Of a stretch of DNA of 64,000 nucleotides, positions 12,601 to 21,042 are shown one piece after another. How positions within the stretch are numbered: position 1 is the first letter of the stretch; every line of letters begins with the position of its first letter. The stretch spans positions 25,387,275 through 25,451,274 of the forward strand of contig OZ020308.1 in assembly GCA_963971305.1 (NCBI GenBank). The letters run 5' to 3'. The DNA comes from Arcuatula senhousia. Taxonomy: Eukaryota > Mollusca > Bivalvia > Mytilida > Mytilidae. The position numbers and the translations under genes were made by a program. The notes beneath the pieces were generated by a model, which was given only the letters and a program-made list of their open reading frames with translations, was not told the DNA's origin and ran no database searches.

Positions 12601-12668
12601 TGATTACCTTGAGGAGAAAATCCATTTTCTGTTCTGACGAGAAGAGGACTTTCTACATTACCCGCCAT
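582..12668 (-). CDS. TPCN1: Two-pore calcium channel protein 1 (TPC1), 5' part, 12 coding exons
   Basis: Endolysosomal cation channel with two six-helix repeats, gated by PI(3,5)P2/NAADP signalling and voltage in animal homologues. Coding exons (high to low): 12608-12668, 10484-10854, 9702-9815, 9078-9208, 8157-8245, 7418-7452, 6563-6621, 5657-5756, 5017-5133, 4281-4344, 2746-2855, 582-648. All have GT-AG borders and matching phases, and give 439 residues against about 816 in human TPC1. They cover the N-terminus, repeat I (S1-S6) and the EF-hand linker; repeat II lies off the left edge. Family signatures are [16 protein letters not shown] before S1, TFIRHKRT in the S2-S3 region, the pore stretch VMMPSY (exon 8) and LYFIMN in S6. 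R225, R226 and R229 keep the RRxxR spacing of the phosphoinositide-binding cluster after S4 in mammalian TPC1. The start is the only ATG in exon 1 and reads [10 protein letters not shown]. Introns hold several repeats (listed separately). It is head to head with DRC10. Confidence 0.95.
921..1586 (-). repeat. Family B repeat, short copy, in TPCN1 intron
   Basis: Read on the minus strand, it starts with the palindromic head at 1543-1576 (TAGCTCACCTGACCC with loop GAA), then GTCATCTGTCATCCGTCCGTCC, a body, and the end hairpin AGGCTCCTGGGAGCCT at 922-938 preceded by CCAGGTGAGCG. Both ends are intact, so this is a full-length short form of the element that is much longer at 29377-35394. Confidence 0.85.
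2746..2855 (-). CDS. TPCN1: TPCN1 coding exon 11 (EF-hand)
   Basis: Residues 381-417. Residues 393-404 form an EF-hand-like loop, [12 protein letters not shown], followed by [10 protein letters not shown]. Acceptor TTTTCAG/ACAGAC, donor GATC/GTAAGC. Confidence 0.92.
3502..4140 (-). repeat. Family D repeat with three tandem monomers, in TPCN1 intron
   Basis: Read on the minus strand, the head hairpin at 4108-4139 is ATGTCTCCCCCCACTTTTG with its complement. It is followed by a (GTCC)n tract at 4052-4095 and about three monomers of 130-180 bp with the core AAACTTGGTATATAGGA. The far end has an inverted copy of the head arm (GATGTCTCCCC at 3527) and a terminal hairpin GTTTTTG...CAAAAAC at 3508-3525. 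Confidence 0.85.
4281..4344 (-). CDS. TPCN1: TPCN1 coding exon 10
   Basis: Residues 360-380, [14 protein letters not shown] then KYLRPKK, aligning with the human ISYRQFEGLM block. The acceptor is a weak TTTTAAG; an alternative 2 bp further on would break phase. Donor AAAA/GTAAGT. Confidence 0.8.
5017..5133 (-). CDS. TPCN1: TPCN1 coding exon 9
   Basis: Residues 321-359, the cytosolic end of S6 and the start of the EF-hand linker: [15 protein letters not shown], then [17 protein letters not shown]. Phase 0 at both ends. Confidence 0.95.
5657..5756 (-). CDS. TPCN1: TPCN1 coding exon 8
   Basis: Residues 287-320: the selectivity filter region YPDVMMPSY and S6 ([13 protein letters not shown]). 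Acceptor CATTAG/TTACCC, donor TTTG/GTAAGT. Confidence 0.95.
6563..6621 (-). CDS. TPCN1: TPCN1 coding exon 7
   Basis: Residues 268-287, the start of the pore helix ([20 protein letters not shown]). Acceptor TTTCAG/TATTTT, donor CAA/GTAAGT. The acceptor and first 41 bp of the exon are tandemly duplicated in the upstream intron (see repeat 6581-6692). Confidence 0.95.
6581..6692. repeat. 56-bp tandem duplication including the TPCN1 exon 7 acceptor
   Basis: Copy 1 (6581-6636) contains the first 41 bp of exon 7 plus its acceptor. Copy 2 (6637-6692) lies upstream in the intron and differs by one base inside the unit and two at its edge. Copy 2 keeps a usable TTTCAG acceptor but has no donor. Confidence 0.9.
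6889..7282 (-). repeat. Family E repeat with two monomers, in TPCN1 intron
   Basis: Read on the minus strand, the head at 7255-7282 has the arm TACCTCTGCTTCGAAG and a matching GAGGGGGTATAC arm, next to GTCCGTCCGTCC. Two monomers of about 165 bp follow, each with CTTGAAATTTGGTATATGG. The inverted head arm recurs at 6889 (TATACCCCTGC). Confidence 0.8.
7418..7452 (-). CDS. TPCN1: TPCN1 coding exon 6 (35-bp micro-exon)
   Basis: Residues 256-267, [12 protein letters not shown], matching the end of S5 (GFYLF in human). It is only 35 bp, but both splice sites are good (TTCATAG/GG and GAG/GTATGT) and the phases fit both neighbours. Confidence 0.9.
7785..7925. repeat. Relic monomer of the C/E repeat group
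   Basis: A single decayed unit: ACAGGAAGTATGTGAACTAC, then ATACCAAATATCAAGTGGC and AGTTGCTGA. It matches the monomers of families C and E but has no head hairpin. Confidence 0.7.
8157..8245 (-). CDS. TPCN1: TPCN1 coding exon 5
   Basis: Residues 226-255, the S4-S5 linker and S5: [14 protein letters not shown] followed by a leucine-rich helix ending MLIFSIL. Acceptor TTAACAG/AACAG, donor CTTG/GTGAGT. Confidence 0.95.
9078..9208 (-). CDS. TPCN1: TPCN1 coding exon 4
   Basis: Residues 183-226, S3 and S4: [20 protein letters not shown] and YYCRNVRR. The last arginines start the RRxxR cluster that is completed by exon 5. Confidence 0.95.
9243..9395. repeat. Relic monomer of the C/E repeat group
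   Basis: ACAGGAAGTAAGTAAGCAAC, TATACCAAATATCAAGTGGC and TAGTTACTGAGAAAACTG show one monomer like those in the arrays at 32030-33853 and 6889-7282. No head or terminal hairpin is visible. It lies in a TPCN1 intron. Confidence 0.7.
9702..9815 (-). CDS. TPCN1: TPCN1 coding exon 3
   Basis: Residues 145-182, S2 and the S2-S3 loop: [10 protein letters not shown], then the conserved [13 protein letters not shown]. Phase 0 at both ends; donor AAA/GTAAGT. Confidence 0.95.
10484..10854 (-). CDS. TPCN1: TPCN1 coding exon 2
   Basis: Residues 21-144: an acidic, variable N-terminal tail (DDDQYDVP...), the highly conserved [14 protein letters not shown] block, and S1 (around [14 protein letters not shown]). 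The acceptor is TTTGTAG/ACGATG and the donor GGG/GTTTGT. Confidence 0.95.
11224..12102. mobile_element. Element with long terminal inverted repeats, in TPCN1 intron 1
   Basis: The arm at 11224-11435 (TAATATGAGGCAGGTAAAACC...) is an inverted, diverged copy of 11805-12102 (...GGTTTAACATGCCTCATATTA). Shared blocks include CTTTTTAAG/GACGC, TTCGAACTTTCAGCG and CAGTTC. About 880 bp overall with no open frame for a transposase, so a non-autonomous DNA transposon or foldback element. Confidence 0.75.
12323..12458. mobile_element. Small MITE with AGGCGGATCCAG termini
   Basis: Termini AGGCGGATCCAG and CTCTGGATCCGCCT are inverted repeats around a 110-bp GC-rich core with two GGGCCCCC blocks. It lies in TPCN1 intron 1, about 150 bp from exon 1. 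A diverged relative is at 60577-60716. Confidence 0.75.
12608..12668 (-). CDS. TPCN1: TPCN1 coding exon 1
   Basis: Encodes residues 1-20 ([10 protein letters not shown] start). The donor is CAAG/GTAATC and ends in phase 1. It lies 408 bp from the DRC10 start on the other strand. Confidence 0.85.
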
Positions 12669-13076
12669 ACTGTCCCATAGCTATAATTAGAGGGTAAATC
12701 TAGAGAGAACCGAAAATCAATAACAAAATTCCGAACAAAGTCCATTTCCGGTTTAGGAAAATAGTTCCTTGTTCACCATAATATTGATACGCTATATAGT
12801 TCGTCTTAACTAATCAATAATTCTTTTTACAAAATCTTACTAAAGTAATAAAATAAGAATTTCCCTACAGAAATAATATATGCCGGATTGAAAAATGCTT
12901 TTATGTAAAGATTTATAGTCTACAAAGAAATGAGCATGTTGCTAAGGACTGCGCAGTAAACACTTTACCTGTTATTCGGCTTGTCTCTTCATAGAAATGG
13001 TGGATTAGGATTCGGGTATATTTTCTGTTAAAAAACAAAGAAAAATCTAATTTCAAAACCAACTAAAGCCCAAAAA
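12669..13076. promoter_or_regulatory. Bidirectional TPCN1/DRC10 promoter region
   Basis: Only 408 bp separate the two start codons, so this stretch must hold both 5' UTRs and promoters. A good ETS-type site, ACCGGAAATG on the minus strand, lies at 12743-12752, a class common in divergent housekeeping promoters. GTTGCTAAGG at 12939-12948 looks like half of an RFX X-box, as might be expected for a ciliary gene, but the second half is missing. No TATA box stands out. Confidence 0.6.
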
Positions 13077-13991
13077 ATGGCTGCAGCAGCTCTCCGTTCA
13101 AGAACAATAACTGATTCAATCGCAACAGAGCCGACTTTAAACATGAGGCTTACAGTTCCCCAACCCCCTGCAAAAGGGGGACCAAACAAAATTAGAAATA
13201 GGCTACGTCTTGATCCTGCTAGAGCTTTAGAACCAGCAAGAAAGAAGATTGCTACCATAGAGGCACAGCGTGTTATGTCAGTATTTGAAGACACTATTCA
13301 AAAGTTAGAAATTTCCTCTATGCTTCCATATATTCTTGAAAATTTAGACAGATTCAGAATAAGTTTGGGGGCTGAACTGGCCTCATTATTGGATAACCAC
13401 ATCGTCATTGTAAGCAGTTATAATGAAATTAAAGAGCAGTTGGACAGACAATTACAGAGAAACAGAATAAGAACTGCTAGTTCGGTTCGCAGTGATGGAT
13501 CGCAAGACCAACAAAATGAAACCTATGAGACCCAAGGAACAGTGGACACAGAAGGTGAACAGCAGAGCCCACCTGAAAGTCCAATAGAAAAACCTATGTC
13601 CAGACAGAGTAGTGCAGGAAGCCAAAGATCTGCTTCTTCAGTTGCTAGTTATGACAGTGCAACTGAACGTACCATGAGAAGCTTGAGTCTTGTAGCTCAA
13701 CAGATGAGTTCTTCTTGTAAAAACATTTTGCGATCATTTCAAATAAACTTGACGGCATTAAATACAATAAAATCTCATTACAATAACAGACCAGAAGAAA
13801 GCGAAAAATTATTGGCATACATGAATGATTTGAAGGAAATTTTACTGAATAAGCTTCTTACCACTCCAGAGGAAGAGAAGGAAAGAATGGCTTATATTCA
13901 AGAGGTATCAAAGAGGGAGAGAAACAATGCTGCTATTATTGAAAAGATGGAAGAAGAACTGGAAGCCGCTGTTGCTGACAAAGATGAAGAG
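13077..13991 (+). CDS. IQCD: DRC10 exon 1
   Basis: Residues 1-305, ending DKDEE at donor GAG/GTAAAA. It holds the conserved N-terminal domain, the Ser-rich insert and the first coiled coil. The frame stays open 18 codons into the intron, which is not coding. Confidence 0.95.
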
Positions 13992-16900
13992 GTAAAAAAA
14001 CTATCCAAACTACATGTATATTTTTATGTACATGTACTTGATATCTAGTGTTTTTTATTTCTTTGACATGTTTGAGGAGCAAAAATGTACCTCCACAAAG
14101 TTCTACAACATATGGAAGAATACTATATCATAAGTAAACTGTGTCTGGTTCACATTTCATCTATTTAAGAATCATTAGAGATGTTTATAAATGCTTTAGA
14201 ATTGAACATAGCACACAGAAAAAAAAGATAATTAGCAATACAGTGTAAATTACAATTTGTACAAAATGTGCATACTATATTAAGAGTTTAAATCATGCTC
14301 ATTGGGTGATTAAACTGACCAATTTCTTTTTTTCATGTAGAAAAGATGAAATTTACTATATGATTTCTGACAATATGTGAATATGTTTTTTTATAAAAAC
14401 CCTGCTCTGTTTCATTGTCTATACATGTACATGCTATATGAAGATTTTCCTAAACGTCAATTCTTATGTTCTTTAGAGCATCCATTGTTACATGTAACAT
14501 ATTTTATAAAAATGATTTAGTGGTACTACATAACCATTTTCAACTTTTAAAAAATTACAGTAGTATAAAAATTAATTATTTTTTTTCTTGTTTCATTACA
14601 ATATACACCTACATGTTTAAATGCCTAAATCTCTTTCTTTTTTATAGATGAAGAAGAAAAATGATGTTATCAAAAAACTTCAAACAGAACTCCAACAAAT
14701 TATCAACTTTTCTAAAGACAATATTGCCAGGATCAAGAATGAACAAGAGAAACAAGAATCTGCCGATAAGAAGAACCATGAAGGCAAAATACAAAGACTA
14801 CAAAATGAAATTGGCCAGCTTAAAACACAGCTATCAAATCTGGTCCTAGAACACAGAGAAAAAGAGCAAGATTTAAGAAGGGTAATTGATTAAAATATAT
14901 ATTAACACTTACATTTTTTATAGTATGTACACTGGTATTTTAAATGAGTTCTAAAACATTTCAAAAAGATCTTGAACTGTACATGTATTATACTTTTTAT
15001 ACGACCGCAAAAAATTTGCGGACGTATTATGGTATGATGCTGTCGTCGTCGTCGTCGACGTCGTCGTTGTCTATTAACTTTTAGTGTTTCCACAATAACT
15101 TTAGTTCCAGTTATCCGATTGCTATGAAACTTTACAATGATGTTCCTTACCATAAAAGGATGCATGGGATTGATTTTGGGGGTCCCCCCATTTTTCGTTT
15201 AGAAATTAGGGGCCAAAAAAACTACTTTTTTGTTTGTTTCCACAATAACTTTAGTTCTAGTTATCCAATTGCTATGAAATTTGACAGTGATGTTCCTTAC
15301 CATACAAGGATGAATGGGATTGATTTTGGGGGTCCCCCCTTTTTTTGTTTCGAAATAAGGGGCCCAAAAGGGGAAAAAAATTCAAATATTTTACTTGTTT
15401 CCACCATAACTTTGGTCCTAGTTGGCCTATTGCTGTAAAATTTGTCAAGAATGTTTCTTACAATAAAAGAATGAACCTGATGAATTTTTGCGCCCCCCCC
15501 TTTTTCTCCGTTGTGTAATTAGGGGCCAAAAGGGGCCAAAATAAAAACTTTTTTATTTGTGGTCCGATTTTGAAATTTTTTTTTACATGTTTGTTCTTGT
15601 TAAATACGGGATACAAAATTAAGAATTAATTTTTGCGACCCCCCCCTTTTCCCCCTATTACGTAATTAGGGGCCAAACGGGGCCAAAATCGAAACTTTTT
15701 TATTTGTGGTCCGATTTTGAAATTTTTTTTTTGCAAGTTTATTTTTGTCAAGTAGCGAATCCAAATTTGAGAATTTATTTTTGCGACCCCCACCCCTTTT
15801 TCACCTGTTACGTAATAAGGGGCCGAAATTGAAACTTTTTTATTTCTGGTCCGATTTTGAAAATTTTTTTTGCATGTTTGTTCTTGTCAAATAGCGGATA
15901 CAAAATTAAGAATTAATTTTTGCGACCCCCCCTTTTTCCCATTATTACGTAATTAGGGGCCAAATGGGGCCGAAATTGAAACTTTTTTATTTCTGGTCCG
16001 ATTTTGAAAAAAATTTTTGCATGTTTGTTCTTGTCAAATAGCGAATACAAAATTAGGAATTAATTTTATCACCCCCCCCCCTTTTTCCCCCTATTACGTA
16101 ATTAGGGGCCAAATGGGGCTTTTTTATTTGTGGTCCGATTTTGAAATTTTTTTTTGCAAATTTATTCTTGTCAGGTAGCGATTCTAAATTTAAGAATAAA
16201 TTGTTTGGGCTGTAATCATAATTTAAAAAAAATTCTGGTTCGATTTTTAATTTTTTCCCCAAACATTATTCTTTTAAAGAGTAGAATACAACATTCAAAA
16301 TTTATATTTTTAGCCCCTGGGTTGAAAGTCCATCAGAGAAGCATGTGTCAAAAACCTTTGTCAGTCCACCATGGGCTGCATGTGTCCAGAACAATAGACT
16401 ATCCATATTAGGCCTAAAACGTACAGGGTTCAACATGTTGCGGTCGTATCATGCTGCGCTCGGCGAAGCTTTTTATTTAAAATTGATCAGGTGGAATAAA
16501 AATTGAAGGGTAATGAATACAAAGAACATTACAGAAATAAAAAAAAATAAAAAAAATGCACACAAAGCAAAATGCAAATTCAGAGAAATACTAGTAGATA
16601 AAATAGACATGTACATGTATTAAGAAAAAATAAGTAGTTGTAGTTACAAAAAATAGAAAGAAGCACTTAAGAATCGCTTGACCCGACAATTACACTGATC
16701 AATTAATGTTTTAAAGAATCTTAACATTTTTTTTCTCTCATTTATTACAGATGAAATACAAAGTAGAATCACAGGTTGAAGGATTGATACAGAAGTACGA
16801 CAGTGAAATGAATGAGAGACAGGTATTATTTTAATTGTGTTACAGCTCTGTAAAATATCCTTTGACCTCTGGCTAGTAAGAATCCATTTGGGCAAGTGAA

Positions 16901-17880
16901 ATTTTGTATTTAAGTAAATCTCAAATCCTTTTTTCCAAGGCCAGGGCTGTAACTACCATTGAGGCAACAGAGGCAACTGCCTTTTACAGCAAAAAAAAAA
17001 GAAGTGTGTTTTTTCCTTTGAAAAACCCAATATATTACACAAAGAATAAACTATGAATTACTTAATTACTTAGTTTGTTATATTTTTAATCAAACCCTTA
17101 GTTAAACCCAGGCAGCTATGAATTTTAATAAATAATCATTTCCATAGATTTTGATGTCATTCCAAAATTTTAGTCAGATAATGAGGGCCCGACCCACATC
17201 ATTGACTGATTTGGAACCCCTGTAGATTTCAATAGTCCCTACATCCTGATGTCTATCTGTCTGTCTGTCTGTCAACATTACTAAAACCAAAAACTTAATA
17301 ATAAAGCTTTGAAGTTCTGTAGAGGTAATAAAATCGTTGCAAGATATTTATATGAAACTTTCATGCAGGTTCCTAATTACTTTGTCAGTATTCTCGTTTT
17401 ATGACTGTATTTGCCACCTCGATCCTAACAATTTAAACTGTTATGAAATGTCTCTTTGAATATGTAGTAGCAATTCATGTGCTATAATACTTTTAAAGAA
17501 GCCAATTATTTACTTGACAATTTAACTTATCAAAGGCTATCATGCAAGGACTGACTGATAAAGAATCCCATAAAAATGAATTTACTTCATATATGACTTA
17601 TATTTTATAGGAGGAATATGAAGAAATAGAGGCTGCTTATAATGCCCAGAAGAAACAGTTGGATGAAGTTGAAGAGAGGTTTAAGACGATGTCACAGGAG
17701 TATGACCAAATTCAAGAGGAGAGAAGGTTGGCTAGAGAGAAACGTGAGGCAGCCGAGAGAGAAATGGCCCTCATGGTCAAGGCTGCCACAACAATCCAAG
17801 CATTCTGGAGATCATTCAAGGTCCGTAAAGCTCTTAAAGCCAGAAAGAAGAAGGGAGGCGGAAAGAAAGGAAAGAAATAA
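13077..17880 (+). CDS. IQCD: Dynein regulatory complex protein 10 (IQ motif-containing protein D)
   Basis: Subunit of the nexin-dynein regulatory complex, which links axonemal doublets and controls inner-arm dynein in motile cilia and flagella. Exons 13077-13991, 14648-14881, 16751-16822 and 17611-17880 are all in phase 0 with GT-AG borders. They give 496 residues, against roughly 450 in human. Recognisable blocks are the N-terminal TTIEA-type region (KIATIEAQRVMSVFEDTI), a serine/glutamine-rich insert around residues 145-200, long coiled coils from about 230 to 460, and one C-terminal IQ motif (TIQAFWRSFKVRKAL, from about residue 468). The tail is lysine/glycine-rich (KKKGGGKKGKK), as in the human protein. 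The start codon sits in AAAAAATGG with no earlier in-frame ATG seen. AATAAA is at 18135. Intron 2 carries a family A repeat. Confidence 0.95.
14648..14881 (+). CDS. IQCD: DRC10 exon 2
   Basis: Residues 306-383, coiled coil (KKKNDVIKKLQTEL ... LRR). Acceptor TTTTTTATAG, donor AGG/GTAATT. The ATG that begins the exon is internal, not a start. Confidence 0.95.
14994..16475 (+). repeat. Family A repeat (ATACGACCGC type), in DRC10 intron 2
   Basis: Starts TTTTTATACGACCGC with a hairpin (AAATTTGCGGACGTAT) and a GTCGTC tract. The body has about seven diverged units marked by GGGGCCAAA and ACTTTTTTATTTGTGGTCCG. It ends with the inverted head arm TTGCGGTCGTAT at 16438, then GCTGCGCTCGGCGAAGC and TTTTTATT. 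The core reads CTATGAAATTTGACAGTGATG. No protein is encoded. Confidence 0.85.
16751..16822 (+). CDS. IQCD: DRC10 exon 3
   Basis: Residues 384-407, MKYKVESQVEGLIQKYDSEM then NERQ, matching the human KYKVETEIENWIQKYD stretch. Acceptor TTATTACAG, donor CAG/GTATTA. Confidence 0.95.
17195..17420 (+). repeat. Decayed (GTCTGTCT)-containing repeat in DRC10 intron 3
   Basis: CTATCTGTCTGTCTGTCTGTC at 17252-17272 is followed by a unit with TTTGAAGTTCTG and ATATGAAACTTTCATGC. This looks like a worn head and monomer of the hairpin-headed repeats; no clear hairpin remains. Confidence 0.5.
17611..17880 (+). CDS. IQCD: DRC10 exon 4 with IQ motif
   Basis: Residues 408-496 and the TAA stop. A coiled coil, then the IQ motif and a basic tail. 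Acceptor TATTTTATAG/GAGGAA. Confidence 0.95.
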   Translation, partial: EEYEEIEAAYNAQKKQLDEVEERFKTMSQEYDQIQEERRLAREKREAAEREMALMVKAATTIQAFWRSFKVRKALKARKKKGGGKKGKK

Positions 17881-19736
17881 ATTGCTTCGTTATATGAACT
17901 ACTTTATATTTTGTAAAGAAACTATTGTTAAAAATGCCTTGTTTTTAAACAAATTGTTATTATTGTAATATTTTTAACTATAATTATTGAATTCATTGAT
18001 GATAAAGTGTTAGAAAGATGTCCAATATTGAATTCCTTTGTATTGAAAGTCTCCTGATTTATTGTAGAATTTAATTCTTTTTTTATTCACAAACTTCCTT
18101 TTGGACACAAACTTACTGACTGTGATAATGTAATAATAAAATATATGTATAAAGATCTGTCTGTTTTAAGAACAATCTTGGCATACTGGTTCATTTATGA
18201 AGAAAATCTGTATAAATTTTGAGGAAAAATATTTTTTCAGTCCACATTTTGTTAATTTCAATTTTGTAAGTTTTCTCCAAAGCAAACAATTTTGTTGAGA
18301 ATACAATGTATCTTTAAGTAAAAAAAAGTTAAATTTAGGACATTTTTTCCTATAAAATGAATAATAATATCAGAAGAAATTTTAATTTTAACTTGCAAAA
18401 AATGTGAAATTAAGGTAAAAACAAAACTTCTAAACTGGGAGAAACAACCTAAAAATGAATGTCCAAAAAGAAAAGACAAAAATAAGTAATTAACACTCAT
18501 GAGAAATACATGAAAAAACCAAAGGTCCCAACTTGTTTAAAAAAAAAAAAAGCAATGTATTTCCTCCCCTTTAACAAAATCCAGAACATATAATTATAAC
18601 AAAGATGTCCAATGATGCCCCACTTTGAAATAAATTTTTTTTTTGCATAAAATCCTCTGTAACCAAGAACTTATTGATGCAATGTACATGTACGCTTCTT
18701 TATTTATCCCCATAGTGGAAATTCTCTGTTCTGGATTTGGTGTCCTTTTTAAACATTTTTAAGAACAACGTAACGAGTACTTTCCTTTTTCACTTTGGTT
18801 TCAACCTTTTAATGTTTTTTTTTATTCAAATGCTGATGATGATAGGTTACTCCTTAAAATATGCAGCGTAATCAAATTGTTCCTTTTACTGTTACCTATT
18901 TTTGAACCCATATCTAGAGTTACCTGTGTTTTGACAAAGGTGTGGAACGATGATTGTATTTTTGTCATCTGTCTTGGATGTCTTTTGGTTTGTCTATTAC
19001 ATGTGGGAATTATTAATTATAATTTTAACCACCTCTTTTAACAGCTTTTAACTTAAAAATCCATACCATTGCTGGATACATTTATAAATGCTTCCTCTTA
19101 TAATAGAAGACAATAAGATGTGGAATCATAAAACAACTAAATAAATCAGCGACAATTTAGATCCAAAATGGAATACAGACAAACTTTTTTGTGTAATTAC
19201 AGAACAAAATGTATTCAAACATACTTATTAACAAAAGATTATACAAGCATGCTAGTAATGGTTAAAAAAAACCACAAGAAATAAATACCAAAGTGCACAT
19301 TATAGTCTCATAGCCTTAAAATAAAAGACATTTTGTCCTGGATACACCAAAGACATTGACACTGGGAAGCAACACAAAACACAACTTAATTGCAATTAAA
19401 AACATTTATTCCTGTAAAAAATAATAACTCAGGTGCTCTGAAAGTATTAGCAGTTTCTGTTTGTTGCAACCTAACTGGTGCCATGCCAATGAATCCAGTA
19501 AAAGAAGAAAGACCATACACAAATTACAAAATGACAATTATTCTCATCAAAGAGATCAAAGTGGTGATAAGATCACAATCTTACAATGCATACACAAGAA
19601 TAGTAGAACCAATATATGGTGCACTTGCTGCATACCAAGTTTTATAGAATTTTGTTGAGTTGAGACAAGTTTCTGAGGGATATGACAAAACAACATGTCT
19701 TCTCATCAAAGTGGGTCAGACAAAATTGATGCAAAG
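17881..19736. other. DRC10 3' UTR and intergenic DNA
   Basis: AT-rich. AATAAA at 18135-18140 is a likely polyadenylation signal for DRC10. A stretch at 19620-19680 has ATACCAAGTTTTATAGAATT, a worn monomer of the family D type. I see no gene. Confidence 0.6.
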
Positions 19737-19992
19737 AAAAGTTTGTTTTTGCTTACAAAAAGGATGTCTCCCCCCATTTCCCCAAAAAGTTCAAAGGGCC
19801 ATTACTCTCACAAATATTTGATAATCAAAATTTCCTGGTAATATGCACAACTACATATTGTGTCCTTCTTATATATAACAAGTTTCCTTGAATTCGGTTC
19901 AGTAGTTTTAGAGGAGTTGCGCTGACAAACCTTGTGACAGACAGACACGACCAAAACAATATGTCTCCCCACAAAAGTGAGGGAAGACATAA
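19737..19992 (-). repeat. Family D repeat, single-monomer copy
   Basis: Same ends as 3502-4140: AAAGTTTGTTTTTGCTTAC on the left with ATGTCTCCCCCC, and CAATATGTCTCCCCAC...GAAGACAT on the right, but with only one monomer between them. The pair shows that monomer number varies in otherwise identical elements. Confidence 0.85.
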
Positions 19993-20936
19993 TTACAACA
20001 AAAGCATAGAAGATGGCCACTTCAATCCTCATATACTTTTAATCATCCCCATTCAAAGTGCTGCAGTTTAGTACACAATTAGTCAATTCATACCAGACAA
20101 TCCCGATGAGACTACTTTCTGTTCAACTCGTATCAAGGTAAGATTTTTTATCTGATGCAATTTCAAAACCACAAACTTTCAACAGACCATGAAAGGTGAT
20201 GTACTTTAACCATGACCTTATAAAGTTTCAAATGTTACAGACCAGATTGTTTCAAATCTTTTATCTGTTTAACTAATTGATTTTCAAATCCATAAGAACA
20301 TGGCTCAATGTCCCCTGTCTGGCAAAACTTGGGACCTTGACCATTGACCCTTTGACTTCAAAAACAATTATAGGCTTCTTCCTTACTTTTATGTTTTAAT
20401 GTGTAAGATTCATGAAATTCCAAGTTATAAGTTGCAAAAACCAATTTCACTTTAAAATTTCTAAGTTTTTCAATTATGACCTGCACCTTTGAATCCCAAA
20501 ATAATAGGCTTCTGCCTTGCCTCATAAGCTTTAATGTGTGTAAGTTTTGTTAAATTCAATTGAGGCATTCAAAGGTTATGCTTCAAAATAAAAGAATTTA
20601 AAAATTCTGTTCTGCCCAGCTTTTGTTGTCAGAAGGAAGGGGGAGGAGGGCAATCAAATAAATTCTTTAACATTTTGAGTATAGGAAAAAGGTGTTTTAA
20701 AATCTTATCAAAGAAAAAGAATCATTCAAATTAAGAGTTATATGTAGTTGATTAAATGGAATCCACTGAATATAAAAAAGAAAATTGAAATACATGTAGT
20801 TATGAAATTTAATATAAATATTACCAATATGAAAAAATTATGCAAAGGTTTCACATAAAGAAAGCACCTTCATGTACATGTATTGCAGAAATTGTCCATA
20901 GGTTCATAATTTATCCATAGCAATATAGTTATCAAT

Positions 20937-21042
20937 TCAGCCATTTTGATTTTTCTGTTTTTCATACTGTTCAGGTGTCCACGTTTTCATTTCAAAAGCA
21001 TGAATTGTTTTCATTTCATCTTCAATTGTAGAATTAACCAAT
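20937..21042 (-). CDS. BOLA2: BOLA2 exon 3
   Basis: Residues 53-87 and the TGA stop, with the conserved LVN and IHAF motifs. Acceptor GTTTCAG/ATTGGT. Confidence 0.95.

Noticed and set aside
12930..12960. RFX X-box for the ciliary gene DRC10
   Set aside because: Only one half-site (GTTGCTAAGG) is present; the second half does not match.
14648..14893. Separate coiled-coil gene starting at ATG 14648
   Set aside because: It is DRC10 exon 2; the ATG follows a clear acceptor and the protein aligns internally.
15124..15438. 104-codon open frame with GIDFGGPP repeats
   Set aside because: It is a translated family A repeat unit; the same text is broken by stops in the other copies.
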